A DNA stretch of 64,000 nt from Noviherbaspirillum aridicola (GTDB lineage Bacteria > Pseudomonadota > Gammaproteobacteria > Burkholderiales > Burkholderiaceae_D): contig NZ_BPMK01000017.1 in the NCBI RefSeq assembly GCF_019656455.1, forward strand, positions 1 to 64,000. Direction: 5' to 3'. Position numbers and translations under genes: made by a program. Positions 29,233 to 37,367 of this stretch are shown one piece after another. Under the pieces are notes generated by a model. That model saw nothing but the letters and a program-made list of their open reading frames with translations. It was not told where the DNA came from and did no database searches. Positions within the stretch are counted from its first letter, which is position 1. Every line of letters begins with the position of its first letter.

Positions 29233-29880
29233 ATGCGCAATCCGACCCCCAGGCAACTGACCGTCATCAAGTCGCTGTTATTCATCGCGGCCCTGCTGCC
29301 GTTTTCGCGACTGGTGCTGTTTGCGTTCGTCGACCCCGACCGCCTCGGCGCCAATCCGATCGAGTTCATCACGCGCGACACCGGCGACTGGACGCTCTAT
29401 CTGCTCTGCCTGGCACTGGCGGTGACGCCGCTGCGGCGGCTGACCGGCTGGAACTGGCTGGTCAGGCTGCGGCGCATGATCGGCCTGTTCGCCTTCTTCT
29501 ACGCGGCCCTGCATTTCACCACCTTCCTCTGGTTCGACCATTTCTTCGACTGGCAGGCCATGCTCAAGGACGTGGTCAAGCGGCCGTTCATCACCGTCGG
29601 CTTCGTCGCCTTCGTGCTGCTGATCCCGCTGGCCGTCACCAGTACGCAGGGCATGGTGCGCCGCCTCGGCGGCAAGCGCTGGCAATGGCTGCACCGCCTG
29701 GTCTACCTGATCGCGCCGCTCGGCATCCTGCACTACTGGTGGATGAAGGCCGGCAAGAACGACTTCGAGCAGCCGATCGTCTGGGGGCTGGTGGTGGTGG
29801 TGCTGCTCGGCATGCGGCTGTGGTGGCAGGTGCTGCAGCCCAGAATGCAAAAGCGCCGGACTCAGCCGGCGCCCGGATAA
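29233..29880 (+). CDS. msrQ: Heme-binding membrane subunit MsrQ (YedZ)
   Basis: MsrQ passes electrons from the quinone pool or flavin reductase to MsrP. The 215 residues have five to six membrane segments with the conserved His in FYAALHFTTFLWFDHFF and KRWQWLHRLVYLIAPLGILH. ATG at 29233 was taken; GTG at 29224, 5 bp after AGGAG, is an equal alternative adding three residues. Its last codons also form the lysA terminator on the opposite strand. Confidence 0.9.
   Translation: MRNPTPRQLTVIKSLLFIAALLPFSRLVLFAFVDPDRLGANPIEFITRDTGDWTLYLLCLALAVTPLRRLTGWNWLVRLRRMIGLFAFFYAALHFTTFLWFDHFFDWQAMLKDVVKRPFITVGFVAFVLLIPLAVTSTQGMVRRLGGKRWQWLHRLVYLIAPLGILHYWWMKAGKNDFEQPIVWGLVVVVLLGMRLWWQVLQPRMQKRRTQPAPG
29849..29872 (-). 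terminator. lysA terminator located inside the msrQ 3' end
   Basis: On the minus strand GCGCCGG and CCGGCGC (plus positions 29866-29872 and 29853-29859) form a 7-bp stem over a 6-nt loop, followed by TTTTGC. It lies 15 bp past the lysA stop and within the coding sequence of convergent msrQ. Confidence 0.6.
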
Positions 29881-29886
29881 CGCGGG

Positions 29887-31176
29887 TCAGCCCCGCGGCA
29901 GGACCGATTCGAGCGCAAACAGCGCGCCGGCGTCTTCCCGTTTGCGGATCAGGTGCGCCCGGTCGCCGTCGACCATGACTTCCGCGGCACGGCCTCGCGT
30001 ATTGTAGTTGGACGACATCGTCATGCCGTAGGCGCCGGCCGACATGATCGCCAGCAGGTCGCCCTGCTCGATCGCCAGGCTGCGCTCGCGGGCCAGCCAG
30101 TCGCCCGATTCGCACACCGGTCCGACGATGTCGTAGACCCTGGCGCCGTCCGCGCGCTGCTGCACCGGCTGCACGCCGTGCCAGGCTTCATACATCGCCG
30201 GCCGCATCAGGTCGTTCATCGCCGCGTCCACGATCGCGAAGTTCTTCGCCGCGCCGTGCTTGAGGTATTCCACCCTGGTCAGCAGGATGCCGGCATTGCC
30301 GACGATGGAGCGGCCCGGCTCGAACATCACCTGGATCGGCTTGCCGGCGTAGCTCAACCGGCGCCATGTGTCGATGCGCGCGAACAGCCGCGACAGGTAG
30401 TCGCCCACCGCGACCGGCTTGTCCTGGTCGTAGGTGATGCCGATGCCGCCGCCGATATCGAGATGATGGATGACGATGCCTTCCTTCTCCAGCCTGTCGA
30501 TCAGCTCGATCAGGCGCTCCAGCGCTTCGAGCAGCGGCGCGTCGTCGAGCAGCTGCGAGCCGATATGGCAGTCGATGCCGGCCACCCTGATGTGCGGCAG
30601 GGCAGCGGCGGTGCGGTAGGCGTCGAGCGCTTCCTCGTAGGCGATGCCGAACTTGTTCTCCCTGAGGCCCGTGGAGATGTAGGGATGGGTCTTGGCATCG
30701 ACGTTGGGATTGACCCGCAGCGAGACCGGCGCCTGCTTGCCCATTTCGCCGGCCACTTCATTCAGGCGCCTGAGTTCGGCGGTCGACTCCACGTTGAAGC
30801 ACAGGATGTCATGGGACAGCGCCAGCCGCATTTCATCTGCCGACTTGCCGACGCCGGAAAAGATCACCTTGCGCGGATCGCCGCCGGCCGCGATCACGCG
30901 CAGCAGTTCGCCGCCGGACACGATGTCGAAGCCTGAGCCGAGGCTGCCGAGCAGGTTCAGCACCGCCAGGTTGGAATTGGACTTGACCGAATAGCAGACC
31001 AGCGCGCTCTTGTCGTCGCGGCCGTTGGCGCGGCAGGCGTCGGCATAGGCGGAGAAATTCTCCACCAGCGCAGCCCTCGAGTACACATAGGTCGGCGAGC
31101 CGAACTGGCGGGCGATTTCGGAAAGCGGGAGGTTTTCGGCGTGAAGCGCGCCGTTCTTATAGCTGAAATGCGACAT
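29887..31176 (-). CDS. lysA: Diaminopimelate decarboxylase
   Basis: This PLP enzyme turns meso-diaminopimelate into lysine, the last step of lysine synthesis. The 429 residues include the PLP lysine in CYSVKSNSNLAVL, the HIGSQL motif and the glycine-rich phosphate site DIGGGIGI, plus the C-terminal CESGDWLARER with the active-site Cys of the partner subunit. It starts MSHFSYKNGALHAENLPLSE. lptM lies 12 bp upstream in the same direction. Confidence 0.96.
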   Translation of the reverse strand: MSHFSYKNGALHAENLPLSEIARQFGSPTYVYSRAALVENFSAYADACRANGRDDKSALVCYSVKSNSNLAVLNLLGSLGSGFDIVSGGELLRVIAAGGDPRKVIFSGVGKSADEMRLALSHDILCFNVESTAELRRLNEVAGEMGKQAPVSLRVNPNVDAKTHPYISTGLRENKFGIAYEEALDAYRTAAALPHIRVAGIDCHIGSQLLDDAPLLEALERLIELIDRLEKEGIVIHHLDIGGGIGITYDQDKPVAVGDYLSRLFARIDTWRRLSYAGKPIQVMFEPGRSIVGNAGILLTRVEYLKHGAAKNFAIVDAAMNDLMRPAMYEAWHGVQPVQQRADGARVYDIVGPVCESGDWLARERSLAIEQGDLLAIMSAGAYGMTMSSNYNTRGRAAEVMVDGDRAHLIRKREDAGALFALESVLPRG

Positions 31177-31188
31177 GGCGATGAGCGA

Positions 31189-31374
31189 CTAGCGGGAGGC
31201 GGGGGCGGGCTCGGCGGCTTCCGGCGTCGAAGGCGCGGGAGGCGGTGATACGCGCGGCCCGGGATTGGCGACCGGCGCCGGCTTGGCCGGCAGGTAAAGC
31301 GGCCCTTTCTGTCCACACGCCGCCAGCAGGCAGATCAGCACGGTCAGCAGCGGGAGATGGAAAGCGGGCTTCAC
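31189..31374 (-). CDS. lptM: Small lipoprotein, LptM (YifL) like
   Basis: This 61-residue outer membrane lipoprotein begins with GTG at 31374 (MKPAFHLPLLTVLICLLAAC). The lipobox LAAC is followed by GQKGPLYLP, the conserved segment of LptM, which assists LptD assembly in E. coli. The remainder is Pro/Ala rich and low in complexity. Its place upstream of lysA (dapF in E. coli) and divergent from cyaY is conserved. The larger frame starting at 31632 overlaps cyaY and is rejected. Confidence 0.88.
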   Translation of the reverse strand: MKPAFHLPLLTVLICLLAACGQKGPLYLPAKPAPVANPGPRVSPPPAPSTPEAAEPAPASR

Positions 31375-31413
31375 GATTAGAATCACGGTTTTGAGAGTTG
31401 ACGGGAGTGTAGC

Positions 31414-31752
31414 ATGACTGAATCGGAATTCCTGGCGCTGGCCGAGCGTACGCTGGCCTCGATCGAGGCCTCGCTGGAACACATCGCGGACTCCTCGGAC
31501 CTGGACGTCGAGTGCAGCCGCAGCGGCAATGTGCTGACGATAGAACTGGTCGACAACGGCTCGAAGATCATCGTCAACAGCCAGGCGCCGATGCAGGAAA
31601 TGTGGGTGGCCGCGCGCTCCGGCGGTTTTCACTATCGCCGCGAGGGCGACCGGTGGGTCAACACGCGCGACGGCTCGGAACTGTATGCGGCGTTGTCGCG
31701 GATGCTGAGCGAGCAGGCCGGAGAGACCGTCCTGATCGAGGCGCCGAAATGA
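31414..31752 (+). CDS. cyaY: Iron-sulfur cluster assembly protein CyaY (frataxin homologue)
   Basis: The 112-residue frataxin-fold protein has an acidic first helix (TESEFLALAERTLASIEASL) and the beta-sheet motif NSQAPMQEMWVAARSGGFHY. It binds iron and modulates IscS. The start follows GGGAG at 31405-31409. It is divergent from lptM. Confidence 0.96.
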   Translation: MTESEFLALAERTLASIEASLEHIADSSDLDVECSRSGNVLTIELVDNGSKIIVNSQAPMQEMWVAARSGGFHYRREGDRWVNTRDGSELYAALSRMLSEQAGETVLIEAPK

Positions 31753-31779
31753 AAAATGCCGGGTTGCCCCGGCATTTTT
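31752..31779. terminator. Bidirectional terminator between cyaY and mrcA
   Basis: AAAAATGCCGGG (31752-31763) pairs perfectly with CCCGGCATTTTT (31768-31779) over TTGC. With A/T runs at both ends it can stop transcription from both convergent genes. Its first base is the last base of the cyaY stop codon. Confidence 0.92.
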
Positions 31780-31792
31780 CCTGGCGACCGGC

Positions 31793-34135
31793 TTAGAACA
31801 GTTCGTTCTTCACCTCGTCCCTTGCGCCTTCCTCCACGACAGGCTGTTCGCCGAGTCCCAGGCTGCGCACGCCGGTGCCCGGCGGGTTCTCCGCGTAGTA
31901 GTAGTCGCCCGCGACCTGGATCACGCCCGGCGGCATCGGCCGCTCCTCGATCGGCACATCCTTGAGCGCCTTCTGCATGTAGCTGATCCAGATCGGCAGC
32001 GCGAGACCGCCGCCGGTTTCCTTGTTGCCGAGATTCTTCGGCTGGTCGAAGCCCATCCATGCCACGCCGACGAGCTTCGGCGTGTAGCCGGCGAACCAGG
32101 CGTCGAAGGAATCGTTGGTGGTGCCCGTCTTGCCCGCGATGTCGGAGCGCTTGAGCACCAGCGCGCGCGTGGCGGTGCCGAACTTGACGACATCCTTGAG
32201 CATGCTGTCCATCAGGAAGGCGTTGCGCGCATCGATCACACGGTTGGCTTCGTCGCCCGCCCGCTCGGGGGTGACCTGCGACAGCAGCCGGCCGCTGGAA
32301 TCGGTGATGCGCGAGATGATGTACGGATTGATCCTGAAGCCGCCGTTGGCGAACACGGCATAGCCTCCGGCGACCTGCAGCGGCGTGACCGCGCCGGCAC
32401 CGAGCGCCAGCGTCAGATAGGCCGGATTCTTGTCGGCCTCGAAGCCGAAGCGGGTCGCGTACTCCTGGCCGTACTTGGCGCCGATCTTGTGCAGGACGCG
32501 GATCGAGACCATGTTCTTCGACTTGGTCAGGCCCTTGCGCATCGTCATCGGCCCTTCATACTTGCCGTCGTAGTTCTTCGGCTCCCACGGCTGGCCGCCG
32601 GTCTGGCCGGCATCGAAGCTGATCGGCGCATCGGCGATCAGGGTCGCCGGCGACAGGCCCTTTTCGAGCGCGGCGGAATAGATGAAGGGCTTGAATGACG
32701 AGCCCGGCTGGCGCCAGGCCTGGGTCACGTGATTGAACTTGTTGCGGTTGAAATCGAAACCGCCGACCAGCGCCCGGATCGCGCCGTCCTCGGTGTTGGC
32801 CGCCACGAAGGCGGATTGCACTTCCGGCATCTGCGTGATCGTCCACACCTTGTTTTCCAGGGTGACGCGGATGATCGCCCCGCGCCGCACGCGCTTGCCC
32901 GGCGGCGCCTTGTCCGACAGCAGATTGGTGGCGAACGACAGGCCGGGGCCGGTGATCTCGATCTCTTCGCCGGAGGAGAGCATGGCGCGCACCAGCTTGG
33001 GCGTCGCGTGCAGCACGACGGCCGCCACCAGATCGTCGCTGTCCGGGTGCTCGGCCAGCTCCTGCTCGATCGCGGTATCGGCGTCTTCCTTGGACTGCGG
33101 AATCTCCATGAAGCCCTCGGGGCCGCGGTAGCCGTGCCGCTTTTCGTAGTCCATCACGCCGCGCCGCAGCGCGAGGTAGGCGGCGTCCTGGTCGGCCTTG
33201 GTGATCGTGGTGTAGACATTCAGGCCGCGCGTATAGGTCTCTTCCTTGAATTGTTCATAGACCATCTGCCGCACCATCTCGGCAACGTACTCGGCGTGGA
33301 TGCCGAACTCGCTGCTGTCGGTCTTGACCTTCAGCACCTGATTCCTGGCCTGCTCGTATTCGTCCTGCGTGATGTAGCCGAGGCCCGCCATGCGCTCCAG
33401 GATGTACTGCTGGCGCGCCCGCGCGCGCTTGGGATTGGCGACAGGATTGTAGGCGGAAGGCGCCTTGGGCAGGCCGGCGAGCATCGCCGCTTCGGCGATG
33501 GTGATGTCGGACAGCTTCTTGCCGAAATAGATCTGCGCGGCCGAGGCGAAACCGTAAGCCCGCTGGCCGAGATAGATCTGGTTCATGTAGACCTCGAGGA
33601 TCTGGTCCTTGCTGAGGTTCTGTTCGATCTTCCAGGCGAGCAGGATTTCGTAGACCTTGCGCTTGAAGGTCTGCTCCGACGACAGGAAGAAATTGCGCGC
33701 GACCTGCTGGGTGATGGTGGAGGCGCCCTGGCGCGTGTTGCTGGTCAGGTTGTGCAGCGCGGCGCGCGCGATGCCGAAGTAATCGACGCCGCTGTGATCG
33801 TAGAAGCGGTCGTCTTCGATCGCCAGCACCGCCTTTTTCATGATGTCCGGCACGTCCTTGATGCGCACCAGATTGCGCCGCTCCTCGCCGAATTCCCCGA
33901 TGAGCACGTTATCGGCCGAGAAGATGCGCAGCGGGATCTTGGGCCGGTAATCGGTCAGGGAGTCGAGCGCGGGCAGGTTGGGATAGGCCAGGGCCAGCGC
34001 GAAGGCAATCGTCAGCACGCCGGCGAGAGCGAGGCCGAAAACGCCGGCCACCGCGCCGAAAAACAGGCGCAGGAAGAGGGAAGCCCGGCGGGGCGGCTTC
34101 TTTGGGGTATCGCCGGCGGCGTTTTGACGGGTCAT
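31793..34135 (-). CDS. mrcA: Penicillin-binding protein 1A
   Basis: This bifunctional peptidoglycan synthase has 780 residues. It has a membrane anchor (about 22-52), then glycosyltransferase family 51 with EDDRFYDHSGVDYFGI and STITQQVARNFFLS. An OB-like insert follows. The transpeptidase has SxxK in GSSFKPFIYSA, SKN in TKSKNMVSIRVL and KTG in AGKTGTTND. It is divergent from the pilM operon, as in many beta- and gammaproteobacteria. Confidence 0.96.
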   Translation of the reverse strand: MTRQNAAGDTPKKPPRRASLFLRLFFGAVAGVFGLALAGVLTIAFALALAYPNLPALDSLTDYRPKIPLRIFSADNVLIGEFGEERRNLVRIKDVPDIMKKAVLAIEDDRFYDHSGVDYFGIARAALHNLTSNTRQGASTITQQVARNFFLSSEQTFKRKVYEILLAWKIEQNLSKDQILEVYMNQIYLGQRAYGFASAAQIYFGKKLSDITIAEAAMLAGLPKAPSAYNPVANPKRARARQQYILERMAGLGYITQDEYEQARNQVLKVKTDSSEFGIHAEYVAEMVRQMVYEQFKEETYTRGLNVYTTITKADQDAAYLALRRGVMDYEKRHGYRGPEGFMEIPQSKEDADTAIEQELAEHPDSDDLVAAVVLHATPKLVRAMLSSGEEIEITGPGLSFATNLLSDKAPPGKRVRRGAIIRVTLENKVWTITQMPEVQSAFVAANTEDGAIRALVGGFDFNRNKFNHVTQAWRQPGSSFKPFIYSAALEKGLSPATLIADAPISFDAGQTGGQPWEPKNYDGKYEGPMTMRKGLTKSKNMVSIRVLHKIGAKYGQEYATRFGFEADKNPAYLTLALGAGAVTPLQVAGGYAVFANGGFRINPYIISRITDSSGRLLSQVTPERAGDEANRVIDARNAFLMDSMLKDVVKFGTATRALVLKRSDIAGKTGTTNDSFDAWFAGYTPKLVGVAWMGFDQPKNLGNKETGGGLALPIWISYMQKALKDVPIEERPMPPGVIQVAGDYYYAENPPGTGVRSLGLGEQPVVEEGARDEVKNELF

Positions 34136-34446
34136 GCGAGAGCGAGATGAAGGGGATTCGGGTCGCTGAATTATAGCGGCGGGCCGGGCCGCTACCTATG
34201 TATGGTTGGGCGAGGGCGTCGGGTTCCGGCGTGGGCAATTGGCAACGCCTTACCCTGTTACTCAGCGGAAATTACTTTACACCTGCGGAAACTTGTTGCT
34301 AGGATTTAATGTAACCTTGGATGTATTACACCTAAATGTTTGTTTCGTAATGTCTTTTTCGCAGCAACCTCAGGTTGGCGGAAGATTCGACACGTAAAGA
34401 AGTCGTGCGTTCACGCAATATTCCACATTTTTTCGGGGAGTAACCC
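34136..34446. promoter_or_regulatory. Divergent intergenic region mrcA / pilM
   Basis: This 311-bp region contains no gene and is AT-rich in its right half (about 34255-34350), unlike the rest of the window. On the minus strand TATAAT (plus 34170-34175) fits a -10 for mrcA with a poor -35. For pilM, TTTACA-18-TAGGAT near 34270-34300 or TTACAC-16-TAATGT near 34330 are weak candidates. No terminator or repeat was seen. Confidence 0.4.
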
Positions 34447-35526
34447 TTGGCCATTGATCTCGGACTGTTGCTCGGGAATAAAAATCCGCCTCTGATCGGC
34501 CTGGATATCAGCACCTCGGGCGTGAAGCTGGTCGAGCTGGCGGATGCGGGCAAGAACGAATACCGCCTCGAGCGCTTTGCCAGCGAGCCGCTGCCGCGCG
34601 GCGCGGTCGTCGACGGCAACATCGAGAATATCGAGCAGGTGTCGGAGGCGGTGCGCCGGGTCTGCAAGAAGAGCGGCACGCGCGCCCGCCACGTGGCGAT
34701 CGGCATGCCGCCGGCCTCGGTCATCACCAAGAAAATCGTGCTCCCCGCCGGCCTGTCCGAGGACGAACTGGAAGTCCAGGTCGAGAGCGAGGCCAACCAG
34801 TACATTCCGTTCGCGCTGGAAGAAGTCAGCCTGGACTTCGACGTGATCGGCCTGGCGCCGAATTCGCCCGACGACGTCGAAGTGCTGATCGCCGCCACCC
34901 GCAAGGAAAAGGTCGAGGACCGGGTCGCGGTGGTCGAGGCCGCCGGTCTCAAGCCTTTGGTGATGGATATCGAATCCTATGCCGCCCGCGCCGCGATCGA
35001 CCGCGTCACGGCGCAGCTGCCCAAGGGCGGCCAGGGGCAGATCGTGGCGCTGTTCCAGATCGGCGCCCAGGCCACCCACGTCTCGGTGCTGCTGGACGGC
35101 CAGACGATCTATGAGCGCGAGCAGCCGTTCGGCGGCAACCAGCTGACACAGGACATCGTTCGCGCCTACGGCATGACGTTCGAGGAAGCGGAGACCAAGA
35201 AGCGCGCCGGCGATCTGCCCGAGGGTTATCAGCAGGAGCTGCTCGAACCCTTCCTCGACAACGCGGCGCTCGAAGTCACGCGCGCGATCCAGTTCTTCTT
35301 CACTTCCACCCCGTTCACCCACATCGACCAGATCTTCCTCGCCGGCGGTTGCGCCAATATTCCGGGGCTGGTGGAGATGGTGGCGGAGCGGACCAAGATA
35401 TCGACCTCGGTTGTCAGCCCCTTCAAGGGCATGCAGCTGGGGTCCAACCTGCGCGAGAAGCAATTGCGCGCTGAAGCCCCCGCCTTTCTGGTCGCATGCG
35501 GGCTGGCGATGCGGAGGTTCGACTGA
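34447..35526 (+). CDS. pilM: Type IV pilus inner membrane platform protein PilM
   Basis: PilM is an actin-like cytoplasmic protein that binds the N-terminal peptide of PilN. The 359-residue product starts at TTG 34447 after CGGGGAG at 34435-34441 (MAIDLGLLLGNKNPPLIGLD). Actin-like ATP-site motifs are GLDISTSGVKLVEL and LAGGCANIPGL. It overlaps pilN by one base. Confidence 0.95.
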   Translation: MAIDLGLLLGNKNPPLIGLDISTSGVKLVELADAGKNEYRLERFASEPLPRGAVVDGNIENIEQVSEAVRRVCKKSGTRARHVAIGMPPASVITKKIVLPAGLSEDELEVQVESEANQYIPFALEEVSLDFDVIGLAPNSPDDVEVLIAATRKEKVEDRVAVVEAAGLKPLVMDIESYAARAAIDRVTAQLPKGGQGQIVALFQIGAQATHVSVLLDGQTIYEREQPFGGNQLTQDIVRAYGMTFEEAETKKRAGDLPEGYQQELLEPFLDNAALEVTRAIQFFFTSTPFTHIDQIFLAGGCANIPGLVEMVAERTKISTSVVSPFKGMQLGSNLREKQLRAEAPAFLVACGLAMRRFD

Positions 35527-36146
35527 TGATACGCATTAATCTGCTTCCGCACCGGGAAGAGAAACGCAAGCGCCGCAAGGAAGCCTTCGTGCGGCTGCTG
35601 GCGCTTGCCGGCGTCGGCGGTCTCGCCATCGTGGTGGGCGTGGGCGGCATCATCGCATCGCAGATCGCCGGCCAGAACCAGCGCAACGACTTCATCCGCG
35701 CCGAGAACGTCAAGCTCGACGCGGAGATCAAGGAAATCGCCTCGCTCAAGGAAGAAATCGATGCCCTCAAGGCGCGCCAGCAGGCGGTCGAGGACTTGCA
35801 GAGCGATCGCAACCAGCCGGTCTACCTGATGGATGAGCTTGTCAGGCAGACGCCGGAGGGTATCTACCTGCGCTCCTTCAAGCAGGAGGGGCAGCGGGTG
35901 GCGCTGACCGGCTATGCGCAATCCAACGAACGCGTCTCCGAACTGCTGCGCAACCTCGGCAACAATTCGCCCTGGCTGGAGCGGCCCGACCTGGTGGAGA
36001 TCCGCTCCGCCTCCGTCGGCCAGGCCAAGGACATGAAGAAGGTGTACGCCTTCACCGTCAACGTCGGCATCAAGCGGCCTCGCGACAAGGAGGCGGCGAT
36101 GGACGGCAAGCAGCACGCCGCCGCGGCCTCGCCCAAACCGCAGTGA
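35526..36146 (+). CDS. pilN: Type IV pilus assembly protein PilN
   Basis: The start is ATG at 35526, overlapping the pilM stop. It gives 206 residues with the conserved PilM-binding N terminus MIRINLLPHREEKRK. One membrane segment follows (about 25-47), then a coiled-coil segment (IKEIASLKEEIDALKARQQA) and a periplasmic ferredoxin-like domain. It pairs with PilO. The C-terminal tail is Ala/Lys rich. Confidence 0.95.
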   Translation: MIRINLLPHREEKRKRRKEAFVRLLALAGVGGLAIVVGVGGIIASQIAGQNQRNDFIRAENVKLDAEIKEIASLKEEIDALKARQQAVEDLQSDRNQPVYLMDELVRQTPEGIYLRSFKQEGQRVALTGYAQSNERVSELLRNLGNNSPWLERPDLVEIRSASVGQAKDMKKVYAFTVNVGIKRPRDKEAAMDGKQHAAAASPKPQ

Positions 36147-36159
36147 GGATGAACCCAAC

Positions 36160-36828
36160 ATGGCAGATCTGAAAAACATCGGCGAGTCGGTCGCCAGCCA
36201 GTTCAGGGGCCTCAACGGCAGGCACCCGGGGCAGTGGCCGCTCATCCCGCGCATGCTCTGTGCGCTCGGCGTCGTGCTCGGCGTGGGCGTGCTCGGCTGG
36301 TTTTTCTACCTGAGCGACCAGATCGATGCGCTCGAGGCGGCCGAGCAGCAGGAAGTCAAGCTGCGCGACGAGTACAAGAGCAAGCTGCAGCAGGCGGTCA
36401 ACCTGCCGGCGCTGCGCAAGCAGAAGGAGCAGGTCGGCGAATACGTGGCCACGCTCGAGAAGCAGCTGCCGAGCAAGGCAGAGATGGATGCGCTGCTGTC
36501 GGACATCAACCAGGCGGGCCTCGGCCGCGGCCTGCAGTTCGAGCTGTTCAAGCCTGGCCAGGTGGTGGTCAAGGACTACTACGCCGAGCTGCCGATCGAC
36601 ATCAAGGTCACCGGCAACTATCACGATGTCGGCGCCTTCACCAGCGACATCGCCAACCTGCCGCGTATCGTCACGCTCAACAACATGAACCTCCAGTCCG
36701 GCAAGGACGGCGTCCTGACGCTGGAAGCGGTGGCCAAGACCTTCCGTTACCTCGACAAGGAAGAAGTCGATGCGCAGAAGGCCGCGGCAAAGAAAGACAA
36801 GAACGCGAAGAAGGGAGCGAAGAAATGA
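36160..36828 (+). CDS. pilO: Type IV pilus assembly protein PilO
   Basis: The 222-residue bitopic protein has one membrane segment (about 31-48), a coiled coil (LEAAEQQEVKLRDEYKSKLQ) and a periplasmic domain. It forms the alignment complex with PilN and PilP. The C terminus is strongly basic (AKKDKNAKKGAKK). It overlaps pilP by 4 bp. Confidence 0.95.
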   Translation: MADLKNIGESVASQFRGLNGRHPGQWPLIPRMLCALGVVLGVGVLGWFFYLSDQIDALEAAEQQEVKLRDEYKSKLQQAVNLPALRKQKEQVGEYVATLEKQLPSKAEMDALLSDINQAGLGRGLQFELFKPGQVVVKDYYAELPIDIKVTGNYHDVGAFTSDIANLPRIVTLNNMNLQSGKDGVLTLEAVAKTFRYLDKEEVDAQKAAAKKDKNAKKGAKK

Positions 36829-37367
36829 CGAGCTCGCGCGGCATTGCACGCCTGCTTCCGCTTGCCCTCCTCGGCGTTCTGCAGGGCTGCGGCGACGGCG
36901 GCGTGCAGGAAGTGAAGCAGTGGATGGACGACGTGCGCAGGCAGACCCCGGTCAAGGTGGAGAAGATCTCGCCGCCGAAAACCTTCACGCCCTTCACCTA
37001 CGACGCCAAGGATCAGCCGGATCCGTACAGCCCGGCCAAGCTCGATGTTGCCCTGGCCAAGCTTGCCGGCAAGTCGAGCAGCCCGATCAAACCCGACCTG
37101 GAGCGCCGGCGCGAAGTGCTGGAAAGCTTCCCGCTCGATACCGTCAAGATGGTCGGCACCCTGCAGAAGCCGGGGCTGAACTACGCGCTGCTGCAGGTGG
37201 ACAAGTCGGTGTACCAGGTCAAGGTGGGCAATTACGTGGGTCAGAATTTCGGCATCGTCACACGCATCACCGAAACCGAAGTGGAATTGAAGGAAGTCGT
37301 CCGGGACGCGGCCGGTGAGTGGACCGAACGCAAGGCCAAGTTAGAGTTGCAGGAGAACCAGCAATGA
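36825..37367 (+). CDS. pilP: Type IV pilus lipoprotein PilP
   Basis: The 180-residue lipoprotein starts at ATG 36825 (ATGA overlap with pilO). It has a signal peptide with lipobox LQGC at about residues 19-22. A flexible region is followed by the beta-rich domain that contacts the N0 domain of PilQ (ALLQVDKSVYQVKVGNYVGQ). It overlaps pilQ by 4 bp. Confidence 0.95.
   Translation: MTSSRGIARLLPLALLGVLQGCGDGGVQEVKQWMDDVRRQTPVKVEKISPPKTFTPFTYDAKDQPDPYSPAKLDVALAKLAGKSSSPIKPDLERRREVLESFPLDTVKMVGTLQKPGLNYALLQVDKSVYQVKVGNYVGQNFGIVTRITETEVELKEVVRDAAGEWTERKAKLELQENQQ

Noticed and set aside
31375-31632. Longer 147-residue frame for the lipoprotein
   Set aside because: The extra N-terminal part runs antisense through cyaY. 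The GTG at 31374 directly precedes a proper lipoprotein signal peptide.
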